NCBI GenBank assembly: GCA_016714745.1
Contig: JADKCG010000008.1
Location: 62,001 to 126,000, forward strand
DNA length: 64,000 nt
Direction: 5' to 3'
Origin: Elusimicrobiota bacterium
GTDB lineage: Bacteria; Elusimicrobiota; Elusimicrobia; FEN-1173
This document shows positions 33,818 to 42,715 of this stretch, piece by piece (positions within the stretch are counted from its first letter, which is position 1; each line of letters starts with the position of its first letter). The notes below the pieces were generated by a model. That model saw nothing but the letters and a program-made list of their open reading frames with translations. It had not been told where the DNA came from and did not search any database. The position numbers were made by a program, and so were the translations under genes.

Positions 33818-35293
33818 TCAGGCCACTCCGGGCAAGACCACGGAAAAGACGCTCCCTTGTCCCGGTTCGCTCTTCAGTGTTAGGACACCGCCATGGGCTT
33901 CCGCCAAACCGCGCGCGATGGCCAGACCCAAACCGGTTCCCTTCGCCCCGCGAACCGTATTCCGGATTTCCCGCACCTGTTCAAAGCGGTTAAAGATCCG
34001 CTGTTGATCTTCCGTGCGGATTCCGGGTCCCGTGTCGGCCACAGACAGACGCACGTAGGCGGACGCGAGAGGACGCTCGGGCGCGACCCGCGCGAGGGAT
34101 TCCCTCAAGCGATGGTCGGATACGGGGTCCGCCGTTTCCGCCCGGAGTGTGACCGTTCCCCCCATCGGCGTGAATTTGAGCGCGTTGGCCGTCAAGTTGG
34201 TTAGAATTTGATGGAGCTTGTCCGGGTCGGCCAACAGGGGTAGTTTTGGGGGGACGGGGTCCGCGCTGAGGCGAATGGATTTTTCCCGGGACTTGGGAAG
34301 AAAAAGAGCCGCGACGTCATTTAGGACCACCGCGGCGTCGAGCGGTTGTTTTTTAACTTCCACGGCGCGGGCTTCGATTTTGGCCGTATCTAAAATGTCG
34401 TTAATGAACCGGCCGAGGCGTGTGGCATTGTTCCGGAGGATGGTTAAGTAATCCGGAATATTTTCCCGCCGTTCCGCCCGCCATTCGTCCGAGATCACAT
34501 TGGCGTAGCTTTCGATGGCCGAAAGGGGAGATCGGAGTTCGTGAGAAACGTTGGAGACAAAATCTTCTTTCATCTGGTCTAATTCCCCCAGCTTGCCCGC
34601 CATCAGATTGAAATCACTGCCCAATCGGCCCAACTCGTCCCGACGATCAACAACGATCCGGTGGGTAAGGTCGCCCGACGCCAATCGGTGGGTGGCCCGC
34701 GTGAGGGATTCAATGGGGCGGATCAGATTTCGCGCCACGGCCCAAGCCCCCACAAGCCCCAGGATCAGGGCCATGGCCGAGACCTCCAATATCCTTCGCC
34801 AAAGACCTTCCAGAGATTTTTGAACCAGTTCTTCCAGAGACCTCTGCGAATAGACAATAACAGCTGTGCCGGGGGGACCCTTCCCCAGTGAAACACGTTC
34901 CGATAGGGCCACCACATCTCCTTTAGAGACATCCGTCCATCGGTGTTCCCCCGGCCTGCTCTCCCGTTGGTTTTTCGGAGCGGCGTAAACCCCGCCTATT
35001 TCCCGAGCGTCCGAATGGGCCAACACCCGTCCCTTTCCGTTCGCGAACAAGGCCTGGACGACTCCAAAACTTCGACCCAGGGCCTGGGCCGCGCTGATCG
35101 CGGCCAGTTCGTCGTGTACGATCAGGGCGTCCCGGCAAGTCTGGGCGAATTGGTCCAGCGTGGATTTTCGGGTCGCTTCCAACCGCTGGAGGAGAGCGTT
35201 CCGTTCAGCCATATACAACCCGCCGGCAATGGCCCCCGTTAAAAACACCAGCAGACCTCCGATCATCAAACTCAACCTAGAGCGAATGGACAT
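33818..35293 (-). CDS. phoR: PhoR-like sensor histidine kinase
   Basis: 491 residues: TM1 about 7-26, a periplasmic domain of about 140 residues, TM2 about 170-190, HAMP (RPIESLTRATHRLASGDL), the dimerisation His in FVSNVSHELRSPLSA, then N, G1 (VADTGPGI) and G2 (GTGLGLAI) boxes. Classical PhoR has little periplasmic domain and a cytoplasmic PAS. Here there is a sizeable external domain and no PAS, so it may sense something else or rely on Pst/PhoU differently. It is cotranscribed with the regulator and with the two outer-membrane genes upstream, 3 bases after the PorV-like gene. Confidence 0.8.
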   Translation of the reverse strand: MSIRSRLSLMIGGLLVFLTGAIAGGLYMAERNALLQRLEATRKSTLDQFAQTCRDALIVHDELAAISAAQALGRSFGVVQALFANGKGRVLAHSDAREIGGVYAAPKNQRESRPGEHRWTDVSKGDVVALSERVSLGKGPPGTAVIVYSQRSLEELVQKSLEGLWRRILEVSAMALILGLVGAWAVARNLIRPIESLTRATHRLASGDLTHRIVVDRRDELGRLGSDFNLMAGKLGELDQMKEDFVSNVSHELRSPLSAIESYANVISDEWRAERRENIPDYLTILRNNATRLGRFINDILDTAKIEARAVEVKKQPLDAAVVLNDVAALFLPKSREKSIRLSADPVPPKLPLLADPDKLHQILTNLTANALKFTPMGGTVTLRAETADPVSDHRLRESLARVAPERPLASAYVRLSVADTGPGIRTEDQQRIFNRFEQVREIRNTVRGAKGTGLGLAIARGLAEAHGGVLTLKSEPGQGSVFSVVLPGVA

Positions 35294-35296
35294 AAA

Positions 35297-37138
35297 TCAT
35301 TTTCCTTGAGGATTTCCTCCTTGACGGTTCAATTCTTCGCGAACCCGTTCAAGGGCACGGCGCGTGGTTTTATCCTCCGGGGTCAATTGTAGCGCTTCTT
35401 CAAACAGTTTTTGAGCGCGGACCCAATCCCCGCTGGCAAAAGCGCGGGAACCCTCCGCATACCTTTCTCGGCTTTCACCAGCGCGTTTCGTTTTCAGTCG
35501 TTGATCAAGCGCGGCCAAATGTGACGCGCTCGATCTGTAGGACGTGAGACCATCCTGGGAAGCGTTAAATAGCGCTTGAGCTTTTTCCAGTTCGCCGGAA
35601 GCCTCCGCTTTCTCCGCCAAAGCGTAGAGCGCGGAGCGGCATCGTTCGATGCCGGCTTTGGCCTCCGCGGTGTTCCTATCCAAGGCGAACGCTTTTTGCC
35701 ACCGTTCCAATGCGGTCTCCCAATGAGATCTTTTTTCTTCTTCCTTCGCCCAGAGAATCTGTTCTTGAACCTCGCGCTGGCGGCCGCGGGCGACCTCGGT
35801 TTTGGCTCGTTCCCGTCGTTCTTGGGCGACAGCGGCTTCTGCCTGCGCCAGGGCCTGGGAGGCGCCGGGCCGATCCGGCTGAACCAGAACAAGTTTTCGA
35901 AAGAAATCCGCCGATTTCTCGTAGCGACCATTTTTGAAGGCCTGCTCGCCTTGCTGGAAGAGCATGTCTGGGTCAAGACTTTCCGCAAAACGGATTTGGA
36001 AGGCGTCCGAAAGATTTCGTGCTTCTTGATTCTTCGGGGAGAGCCGATGGATCTTTTCTAGTGTCTCGAGGCCGTGCGCGAAATGCCCGATGTTTAGATC
36101 TGCCCGCGCTTGGTCGAGAAGGGTTCGCAACTGCACTTCTTCCTTTAAGGGTGTTCCAAATCGAACAGCCAAGTCAAAACGGTGGGACGCGCCCAGGTCC
36201 GGATCGGGGGTGAAGGCGTAATTGAAACGAAGAGACCCTCGTTCCAGGCCGGCGCCCAAGACAAACCGCGCTCCTCCTCCTGAAGGACGATCGGTTCGAT
36301 AGCCCCCGCGGAGGGCTCCACGCCATTCGCGGGAAAGGGGCGCCGCGTATTCAATGCCGATCCCGGTTCGTGATTTGTCATCAACGGGAGCGTCGAATTC
36401 AAGGGCCAGGAGGAGAGCGCTTTTTTTTGAGGGGAGAGCGACGACGTAGCTTGCTCCGCTCCGAAGAATCAACGGGAGGAGGATGGTTTCCTCCCCCAGC
36501 GTAAGCTTGGTTCCCATATTGGCCACGCCCACCCCCCAGGCAAGCCTCTCCTGGGCCGCCTTGCCCAAGAGCCCCACGTCTAGGGCGTAGGCCTGGCCGC
36601 TCTGTCCCGCCACCTCTTGGCGGACGATTTTTCCAGAGACCCCCACCGAAACCCCGCCCACCGACTCGGCGTAAGAAAGACCCAAAATGCTTTCCCAGGG
36701 ACGGGTTTGGCCGACGTCCGCCCCGTCCTCCACCATGTCGATGGGATCCATGGAAAGATAAGAGAAGCGCCCGCCCCAAGTCCGCCGTTTGCCCGCTTTC
36801 CAAAACGGGTGGGCATAGGCCGCGAACTCATGGAATTGATCCGCGTAGGCGTCTTCGTGCATGAAAAGGAATTCGGATTGAGGCAGTTGTTGCAGGCCCG
36901 CCGGGTTCCAGTCGACGGCGCTGGCGTCGTCGGCCACTCCGACGAAAGCGCCCCCCAACCCCAGGGCCCGGACGCCGGTCTCCCGTTTCAATGCCGCGGG
37001 ACCCCGACCCCCCTGGTCGGAATTGGAAAAGAAATCGGCCTGGAGGGGGAATTGCGAAAACAAACTCAGGAGGAGAAGGCCCACGGAAATCCCCGATTGT
37101 TTTGGTCCCTGTCGATCGTGGTGTCTGACACAAAACAT
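35297..37138 (-). CDS. PorV/PorQ-like (UPF0164) outer-membrane barrel with C-terminal TPR domain
   Basis: 613 residues. After a signal sequence (to about residue 34) comes GVRALGLGGAFVGVADDASA followed by DWNPAGLQQLP, the hallmark opening of the PorV/UPF0164 barrel family. Beta-strands continue to about residue 320. The remaining 290 residues are helical TPR-like repeats with charged coiled-coil stretches (GRYEKSADFFRKLVLVQPD, SGDWVRAQKLFEEALQLTPED). PorV proteins escort or anchor secreted proteins at the outer membrane in type 9 secretion systems; whether this one does is inference. It lies between an FG-GAP secreted protein and a sensor kinase in one operon. Confidence 0.8.
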   Translation of the reverse strand: MFCVRHHDRQGPKQSGISVGLLLLSLFSQFPLQADFFSNSDQGGRGPAALKRETGVRALGLGGAFVGVADDASAVDWNPAGLQQLPQSEFLFMHEDAYADQFHEFAAYAHPFWKAGKRRTWGGRFSYLSMDPIDMVEDGADVGQTRPWESILGLSYAESVGGVSVGVSGKIVRQEVAGQSGQAYALDVGLLGKAAQERLAWGVGVANMGTKLTLGEETILLPLILRSGASYVVALPSKKSALLLALEFDAPVDDKSRTGIGIEYAAPLSREWRGALRGGYRTDRPSGGGARFVLGAGLERGSLRFNYAFTPDPDLGASHRFDLAVRFGTPLKEEVQLRTLLDQARADLNIGHFAHGLETLEKIHRLSPKNQEARNLSDAFQIRFAESLDPDMLFQQGEQAFKNGRYEKSADFFRKLVLVQPDRPGASQALAQAEAAVAQERRERAKTEVARGRQREVQEQILWAKEEEKRSHWETALERWQKAFALDRNTAEAKAGIERCRSALYALAEKAEASGELEKAQALFNASQDGLTSYRSSASHLAALDQRLKTKRAGESRERYAEGSRAFASGDWVRAQKLFEEALQLTPEDKTTRRALERVREELNRQGGNPQGK

Positions 37139-37153
37139 GGCCCCGTACCCCTT

Positions 37154-39070
37154 TTATCCCCGCACGACGATTTTTTCCCTTTCGACCCGGCCGTTGATTC
37201 TCATCACCAGATAGTAAACCCCCGGAACCACGCGACGCCCGTCGTTGTTGGCGCCGTCCCATTCCAAGGCCAAAATCCCGGTGGCCTGATCACCCTGGAT
37301 GATATCGCGCACGATCCGGCCGTTCGTATCGTGAACCGTCGCGTGAACCTCGCTGGGGCTTTCGAGATGGCATTCAAAGCGGGCTTTTTGGCCGTTTTCC
37401 GGATTGAAACGGTTGGTGACAACCGTTATCCGCCCCGGCTCCAAGCTTAAATCCCAAGTGTCGCTCGCAAGATCGCTTTCCCGTAAAACGCTGTTGCGGA
37501 ACTTCGCCTGGACGGTCTTTTTTCCGGGGGCGGAGGTGAGGGTCACAGGGAGGGTCGGTTGGAAAGGAATCCACTGGCCCTTGAAAGAATCGGTGATGTC
37601 CCCCCAGATCATCATTTCGGTGGGTTGGCCGCCCACGTGGAGGGTCAACCCCACTTGCAAGGAGGGCGTCGCCCGGGGAACGATTTCGACGCAGGGGGTC
37701 GTAAGGGGGGCGAACCCAAAAACGATGTGGACGACTCCTTGGGAGTTGGAAGGGGGTCGACGTTGCCCAAAGCTTTCGTAAATAGCGAAGTCTTCAATCC
37801 CGTCCCCGTCCAAATCCTTGACCATTCCGCTGAAAGACATTCGACTGAGAAAAGTCATCGTCACGGTGGGCGTGGATACGGCGGTGAGGGGGCCGGTTCC
37901 CCGATCAAGGCTTAATTCACCATAAACACCACTGACGCCACGGGTTAAAAAAAGGTCGCCGAGGCCGTCTCCATCAAAATCTCCGATGGAGTCAAACCGG
38001 TCGGTCTCCCCAGAGAGAAGGACTGTGGGGTAATAATGGGGGGAGCCCGGGGTCAGATCGATCAAGTGTCTCCCTGGGGAGAGCGCTTGTCCGTCCAAAA
38101 GGGCTCGGGGCCGAGAGGGAAGCCAGGCGGGGGTCGGGAGGACTCCGCAAAGGAAATCCGGTTTGTTATCTCCATTGAGGTCTTCGATACCCACAACCGT
38201 TCCCCCTTGAATCAAAACGTTGGCGGATGTCACCGCAAGGTCCCATGTCATCGGAAAAGACAATGGGCCATAAAAAATATGCCCATCGATGCTGAGGTCG
38301 GTTATTCCATTCCGGTCCAGATCTTCAGTTAAAAACACACCCCCCAGTTGGTCATCGGATTTTCCGATAAAAGTTGAAACCGGCGCCCCGGATTGAACAT
38401 TGATTTCACCGGACGGGAGGGTTTCCTGACCAAAAAAAATATACCCTGCACCGGCGCTGGGCCTCCCTAACGGTTGGGCGGAGGGGTCCCCGATGGCGAT
38501 GTCGGCATAAATATCTTCGTTGAATTTCCCAGAGGCTAGTCCTCCTCTCCCTCCTGGGAGGAGCAACAGGAGGTCCGGAGATGTCTCGGAGAGATCAATC
38601 ACTGGGTCCGAGGTGGTAGGTCTTCCTCGAACAGCGAGCACGGCGGAATATGAGCCCGTGCTCCGCCAATAATTGGTAGAGAGACGGAAGATGAGGTCCT
38701 GTTTTCCATCCCCATCGATGTCGGCTAAGAGCATGGAGACGTCTTGTTCTAGTGGGAACGGCGCAATAATCTGGAAATCCGCCCGGCTCGAAAAGAGGTC
38801 ACTTGTCTTCCAAGAAGGACCGCAAAAGATGTAGACGATGAGCCCGCCAGATCCGTCCTGGAACCCAACAACCAAATCGTTCTTCCCGTCGCCGTTAAAG
38901 TCTCCAGAGGTCATGGCCTTAAAATATCGGGTCCAAAAAGCATCGTTGAAAATTGAAACATTTTGGTCCCCCGGGATCGTCATCTCGAATGCGGAGGCCG
39001 CATTCCCCCAAAAAAGGAACGCCGCGACTCCGCACTGAACGAAAATGTTTGTTCTCCAAAGACGTTGCAT
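37154..39070 (-). CDS. Secreted FG-GAP/VCBS-repeat protein with FlgD-like C-terminal domain
   Basis: Start at the ATG at 39070, giving a signal peptide (cleavage near NAASA-FE); the longer frame to 39193 is not supported. About 638 residues. Repeated calcium-binding FG-GAP units run through the protein (DFNGDGKNDLVVG, DIDGDGKQDLIF, DLDRNGITDLSI, DLNGDNKPDFLC, DFDGDGLGDLFL, DLDGDGIEDFAI), probably as a beta-propeller. The last 85 residues contain DTNGRIVRDI and LEWDGANNDGRRVVPGVYY, the FlgD-type Ig-like domain used as a sorting signal in several candidate phyla. It is likely exported and surface-attached with help from the PorV-like protein downstream. Confidence 0.82.
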   Translation of the reverse strand: MQRLWRTNIFVQCGVAAFLFWGNAASAFEMTIPGDQNVSIFNDAFWTRYFKAMTSGDFNGDGKNDLVVGFQDGSGGLIVYIFCGPSWKTSDLFSSRADFQIIAPFPLEQDVSMLLADIDGDGKQDLIFRLSTNYWRSTGSYSAVLAVRGRPTTSDPVIDLSETSPDLLLLLPGGRGGLASGKFNEDIYADIAIGDPSAQPLGRPSAGAGYIFFGQETLPSGEINVQSGAPVSTFIGKSDDQLGGVFLTEDLDRNGITDLSIDGHIFYGPLSFPMTWDLAVTSANVLIQGGTVVGIEDLNGDNKPDFLCGVLPTPAWLPSRPRALLDGQALSPGRHLIDLTPGSPHYYPTVLLSGETDRFDSIGDFDGDGLGDLFLTRGVSGVYGELSLDRGTGPLTAVSTPTVTMTFLSRMSFSGMVKDLDGDGIEDFAIYESFGQRRPPSNSQGVVHIVFGFAPLTTPCVEIVPRATPSLQVGLTLHVGGQPTEMMIWGDITDSFKGQWIPFQPTLPVTLTSAPGKKTVQAKFRNSVLRESDLASDTWDLSLEPGRITVVTNRFNPENGQKARFECHLESPSEVHATVHDTNGRIVRDIIQGDQATGILALEWDGANNDGRRVVPGVYYLVMRINGRVEREKIVVRG

Positions 39071-39178
39071 CAGAGAGTGCCTCCGATAGTCGACTTTTTT
39101 CAGTATACCAGGGATTTCCGGAATTTCAAGGTCTGCCCACCTCTCGCTCTCCCGGGCTTTTTTCCCGCAAAAAAGATG

Positions 39179-39253
39179 TTTCCCAGATGTCACTTAAAAG
39201 AAACGTGCCTGTTTCGTCCGTCCATTACACTTATGTTGAAAGGGAAAGTTCAC
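39179..39253 (+). promoter_or_regulatory. Duplicated leader, copy 1
   Basis: A 75-base stretch (TTTCCCAGATGTCACTTAAA and onward, ending AGTTCAC) that aligns almost without gaps, at roughly 80 percent identity by eye, with 41451-41524. It ends 66 bases before the acyltransferase start. Neither strand encodes a supported protein here. A shared promoter or operator is the simplest reading. The rest of the divergent gap 39071-39319 shows nothing else. Confidence 0.55.
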
Positions 39254-39319
39254 GGCGCGCAACGGAAAGAAAATTATCGAAAAATCGGTGAGCGCCGCGA
39301 GATAAAAGGAGGAAACGAC

Positions 39320-40057
39320 ATGAGGGAAATCTCGAACGTCCGGCAGGCGCAGATCGGTGTGTGGGTGAGCGTGTGGGCGGGGGCGACCTTGTTTGCCACC
39401 TGGGTGTTCGCCCACCGTTTCCCCTGGGGAGGCGGCGTTGCCCATGCAGGCACGTTCATTTTCTTTTGGTTTGTCTTTGGGGTGGCGGGGTATCGCTCGA
39501 TATTGGCCCTGGTTCCGCTTCGTCCCGGAGATATGAACCCGGGGTCCCAGGAGGAATGGGTATTCCAAGTCATCCATCTTCCTTTTAATTTCTTTCTCTT
39601 CGACCCGGTGGTTCGCTCTGGCCTTCTTCCGACCTGCTTCTCCGCAGTGGTCTACCGATTGTTCGGGGCGCGGCTCGGAAAAAATACCTATCCGGGTCAC
39701 AGTACCCTCTTCGATCCCCTCTTTGTGGAAATCGGCGATTCGGTCAGCTTGGGGCATCAGGCCACGCTCGTGCCCCATGTCATGGAGGGGGAGAGAATGG
39801 GTTGTTTCCCCATTCAAATTGAGGACGGGGTGACCATCGGGGTGAACGCCGTGATCTTGGCCGGCGTGACGATCGGAAAAGGCGCGGTGGTGGCGGCGGG
39901 GGCCGTGGTCCACAAATTTACCTGCATCGGCCCCAACGAGATTTGGGCGGGTCTGCCGGCTCGGCGCATCGGGACAGTGAATGGGCCTTCCGGCCTACCC
40001 GCGGGCATGGACCGTCCTCTTCCATCGAAAGACGAATCGGTCGGGGTCTCCCGATGA
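39320..40057 (+). CDS. Membrane-associated hexapeptide-repeat acyltransferase
   Basis: The ATG at 39320 follows AAAGGAGG by six bases. 245 residues: two hydrophobic segments near residues 12-30 and 40-65, then a left-handed beta-helix C-terminal domain (VEIGDSVSLGHQATL, then IEDGVTIGVNAVILAGVTIGKGAVVAAGAVV and PARRIG). Such enzymes transfer acetyl or other acyl groups to sugars. The next gene is a glycosyltransferase overlapping by ATGA, so a shared role in modifying a glycolipid or surface glycan is likely. The substrate is unknown. Confidence 0.8.
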   Translation: MREISNVRQAQIGVWVSVWAGATLFATWVFAHRFPWGGGVAHAGTFIFFWFVFGVAGYRSILALVPLRPGDMNPGSQEEWVFQVIHLPFNFFLFDPVVRSGLLPTCFSAVVYRLFGARLGKNTYPGHSTLFDPLFVEIGDSVSLGHQATLVPHVMEGERMGCFPIQIEDGVTIGVNAVILAGVTIGKGAVVAAGAVVHKFTCIGPNEIWAGLPARRIGTVNGPSGLPAGMDRPLPSKDESVGVSR

Positions 40058-41376
40058 TCACCCAGGGACAGATCCGGGATGTTTTGGGACCAGGTTCCCG
40101 CCGGGAAGACAGCGCCCTCGCCAAAAAAAAGGTTCTGTTCATGCCCGTTTCCATGTCCATGGCCCACGTCGGGCGACTCGTCCGGCTGGCCCAATCGCTT
40201 TCTCTGAACACCTACGACATCACTTTCGCCCTGGAGGAACGGGACCACCGGTTCATCCCAGCCCTCTTTCATCCTCGATGCGCCACCTCCCTCACTCCGG
40301 AGGAATGCCGCCGACGGCTTGAGCAAGGGCGATCTTTAATCGACGCGTCTCTGCTTCGCCGACAAGTGGAGGAGGATCTGGCTCTCCTGCGGGAGCTCCG
40401 CCCGGACTTGGTGGTGGGGGATTTCCGATTGTCTTTGGGCATCAGCGCCCCTCTGGCGGGCGTCCCCCACATGAACGTTGTGAACGCGCACTGGAGCCCC
40501 TGGTCCCGGGAAGTTTTTCACCTGCCCGCCCCGCCGGAGGCGGCGCCTTTTAAGTGGCTGGGGTTCCGCGCCGGGAAAAAATTGGCCGATGCCCTTCTGC
40601 CCGTGGGTTTCGCCCTTCACGGTCGGCCATTTAATCAGGTTCGCCAGGAATACGGCCTCCCGGCCCTGCCCCAGGACGTGCGTGGAATTTACACGGCCGG
40701 AGACCATACCGCCTACGCCGATCTTCCGGAAATGGTCCCCACCCCCGGCGCCCCGGCCTCCCATCGGCACATCGGTCCCGTGCTCTGGGAACCGACGGTT
40801 TCTCTCCCCCCCTGGTGGGGGGAACTGCCGGAAAACAAACCGCTCGTCTATGTGTCCGCCGGTTCCACCGGCCGGACCGATTTCCTTCCCGGCGTTCTTG
40901 CGGCTTTGGCTGAACGGCCGGTCGTGGTCGCCGTCGCGACTTCTGGGCGAGGGTCGGTTGCGCCTGTCCCCGGTCGGGTATTTGTGGCGGAGTATCTTCC
41001 CGGCCTGGCGCTCTGTCGACGGGCGAGTTTGGTGATCAACAACGGCGGCGCCGGCGGGGTTTATCAGGCTCTGACGGCCGGGGTCCCCGTCTTGGGGATC
41101 GCCGCCAACCTCGACCAATGCATGGTCATGAAACCCGTGGAACGGGCGGGCGCGGGCCGATTGGTGTTGGCGGGAGAGGCCGACAGCACCCCCTGGGTCA
41201 AGGTGGTGGGGGGACTTCTGGGATCCCTCCCGGCACGGGCGGCGGCCAAGTCGTTCTCCCGGCTTCTCTCGTCGCGGTCAGCGGGGGACGTTTTCGCCAA
41301 ATGGGTGGGCCAGATCCTTGGGAAGGCCGCCTCGGTGAACGAAGTGAAAAATCACAAGACGGTGGTGGGAAGATGA
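40054..41376 (+). CDS. GT1-family (UDP-glycosyltransferase/MGT-like) glycosyltransferase
   Basis: 440 residues with a two-Rossmann GT-B fold. The N-terminal acceptor half begins VLFMPVSMSMAHVGRLVRLA. The C-terminal donor half has PLVYVSAGSTG and the family signature VINNGGAGGVYQALTAGVPV followed by DQ. GT1 enzymes glycosylate lipids, polyketides or other small acceptors. It is coupled to the upstream acyltransferase. No polyketide or lipid-synthesis genes are nearby to name the acceptor. Confidence 0.85.
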   Translation: MITQGQIRDVLGPGSRREDSALAKKKVLFMPVSMSMAHVGRLVRLAQSLSLNTYDITFALEERDHRFIPALFHPRCATSLTPEECRRRLEQGRSLIDASLLRRQVEEDLALLRELRPDLVVGDFRLSLGISAPLAGVPHMNVVNAHWSPWSREVFHLPAPPEAAPFKWLGFRAGKKLADALLPVGFALHGRPFNQVRQEYGLPALPQDVRGIYTAGDHTAYADLPEMVPTPGAPASHRHIGPVLWEPTVSLPPWWGELPENKPLVYVSAGSTGRTDFLPGVLAALAERPVVVAVATSGRGSVAPVPGRVFVAEYLPGLALCRRASLVINNGGAGGVYQALTAGVPVLGIAANLDQCMVMKPVERAGAGRLVLAGEADSTPWVKVVGGLLGSLPARAAAKSFSRLLSSRSAGDVFAKWVGQILGKAASVNEVKNHKTVVGR

Positions 41377-41450
41377 ATGAGACGATAAAGTTTTCTCATC
41401 CACCAACGTTGAACCTCAGCGCCCATTGGGTGGGGGATTTAAACAAAAAG

Positions 41451-41524
41451 TTTCCCAAATGTCACACAAAAGCAACGGGGGTGTTTCGTCTGTCCATTAC
41501 AATGGTGTTGGAAAGGAAGTCCAC
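41451..41524 (+). promoter_or_regulatory. Duplicated leader, copy 2
   Basis: 74 bases starting TTTCCCAAATGTCACACAAA and matching 39179-39253 along their whole length. It precedes two small ORFs and the LuxI-like gene. Conservation in both non-coding positions argues for a regulatory element. The gap 41377-41945 contains this leader and the two small ORFs. Confidence 0.55.
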
Positions 41525-41564
41525 TGGCACCGTGGTAGACGGGTTGGCAAAAGGGAGAAACTCA

Positions 41565-41711
41565 ATGAGCGTCGATAGTGTGGATTGGATTTTCAGAAAA
41601 TTGTGTCTGATTGAAACATTGGGATCGATCATTTTCCCGAATTCTATCAACGATAGATACGCTCGCACCGGAGCATCTTGGTTAAAAGGAGTCGATCATG
41701 AAATTATGTGA
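41565..41711 (+). CDS. Possible small ORF (48 aa)
   Basis: The ATG at 41565 follows GGGAG by eight bases. The product starts MSVDSVDWIFRKLCLIETLG and overlaps the next small ORF by 14 bases. No family is recognised, and length alone gives little confidence. Confidence 0.25.
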   Translation: MSVDSVDWIFRKLCLIETLGSIIFPNSINDRYARTGASWLKGVDHEIM

Positions 41712-41898
41712 GATCTCTTGTCAGAAGACCGAACATTCATCGGGTTACCGCGTCGCTGAGATGGCAATCGTTTACAAACGGATTCTTGGCCTCTCCGATC
41801 GAGGACAGGGCCATTCCATGATTCAATGGCCCGTGGATCCACCCGCGGATTTCGCGTGGACCTCCGGCGACGGCCGTCGGCTCGGCTCGTGGGAGTAG
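41698..41898 (+). CDS. Small hypothetical protein (66 aa) before the LuxI-like gene
   Basis: A strong ribosome site (AAAAGGAG) lies six bases before the ATG. The product begins MKLCEISCQKTEHSSGYRVA and has two Cys spaced CEISC, with a Trp/Gly-rich C-terminus. No signal peptide or membrane segment is evident, and no family is recognised. It ends 47 bases before the LuxI-like gene and is probably cotranscribed with it. Confidence 0.5.
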   Translation: MKLCEISCQKTEHSSGYRVAEMAIVYKRILGLSDRGQGHSMIQWPVDPPADFAWTSGDGRRLGSWE

Positions 41899-41945
41899 GG
41901 GTCGGCCGCAAAGGAACAATCTGCGTAAAGGAAAAGGAGGCTCCC

Positions 41946-42680
41946 ATGTTCCAATACGGAAATGTTCGATTCCAGATCGCCAACACCGAAGAGCTTGTTC
42001 GTGCCACCCAGCGACTCCGTTACCGCGTCTTTGTTGAGGAATTCGGATGGGAAAAACCAGAAGACCATCCGGAAGGAATTGAAACAGACGCTTTTGACCC
42101 CTATTCCATTCACGCCGCGGCCTCCGACGACAGCGGCGCTTTGATCGGAACAGCGCGGATGGTGTTGAATTCTCCCCAGGGCCTTCCGATCTTCCGACTC
42201 TTGGAGAACTTTGACGGGTTCAACCCAAATTCCAAAACGGTCGCGGAATTCTCTCGGTTGTGCGTCCACCCGGATTTCCAAAGGCGCGCTCCAGTGGACC
42301 CCCACCGCGATCTTGCGGGAAATTACCGGTTCCCCGGCGCCCGCGCGGACACCACGCCCAGCCAAGACGCCCGAATGGTCTCCGTTGTTACCCACGGCCT
42401 TATCTTCATCCTTCACCAGGCCGGCATCCAGTTAAGGCTCACCCATTGGCTCATGATTTCTGAGAAAAAACTATGGATCTTCCTGCGGCGGCGCGGAATT
42501 CTTTTCCGCCCCGCGGGCAAACCCGTCGATTATCACGGCATCCGGATCCCCTACATCGCTCGACCCGACGAAATCTCCCACGGGTTGGCTAAACTTCATT
42601 GGGAAACCCGCCAATCCATACATCAAGAAGTCGCTGAACACCGGGAAATTGAACGCGAACTGGTGAGCTCTGGCAGATGA
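41946..42680 (+). CDS. LuxI-like N-acyltransferase (PEP-CTERM/exosortase-associated acyltransferase type)
   Basis: The ATG at 41946 follows AAAGGAAAAGGAGG. 244 residues. The N-terminal half carries the residues that are invariant in LuxI synthases: Arg/Phe/Trp in LRYRVFVEEFGWE, two Asp in ETDAFDPY, Arg in GTARM, and Glu/Arg in VAEFSRLCVHPD. Chain length and C-terminal half fit the putative autoinducer-synthesis family often linked to exosortase systems. It may use acyl-ACP or acyl-CoA to acylate an amine, possibly to make a signal molecule. No LuxR-type receptor or exosortase is in the window, so signalling is inference. Confidence 0.78.
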   Translation: MFQYGNVRFQIANTEELVRATQRLRYRVFVEEFGWEKPEDHPEGIETDAFDPYSIHAAASDDSGALIGTARMVLNSPQGLPIFRLLENFDGFNPNSKTVAEFSRLCVHPDFQRRAPVDPHRDLAGNYRFPGARADTTPSQDARMVSVVTHGLIFILHQAGIQLRLTHWLMISEKKLWIFLRRRGILFRPAGKPVDYHGIRIPYIARPDEISHGLAKLHWETRQSIHQEVAEHREIERELVSSGR

Positions 42681-42715
42681 ATAACGGGACGTTCTCAGTT
42701 TACTGATAACTATAA

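Noticed and set aside
41373..41711. A 112-residue ORF after the glycosyltransferase
   Set aside because: It reads through the duplicated non-coding leader and has no family match; only its last 48 codons have a ribosome site and are kept as a doubtful small ORF.
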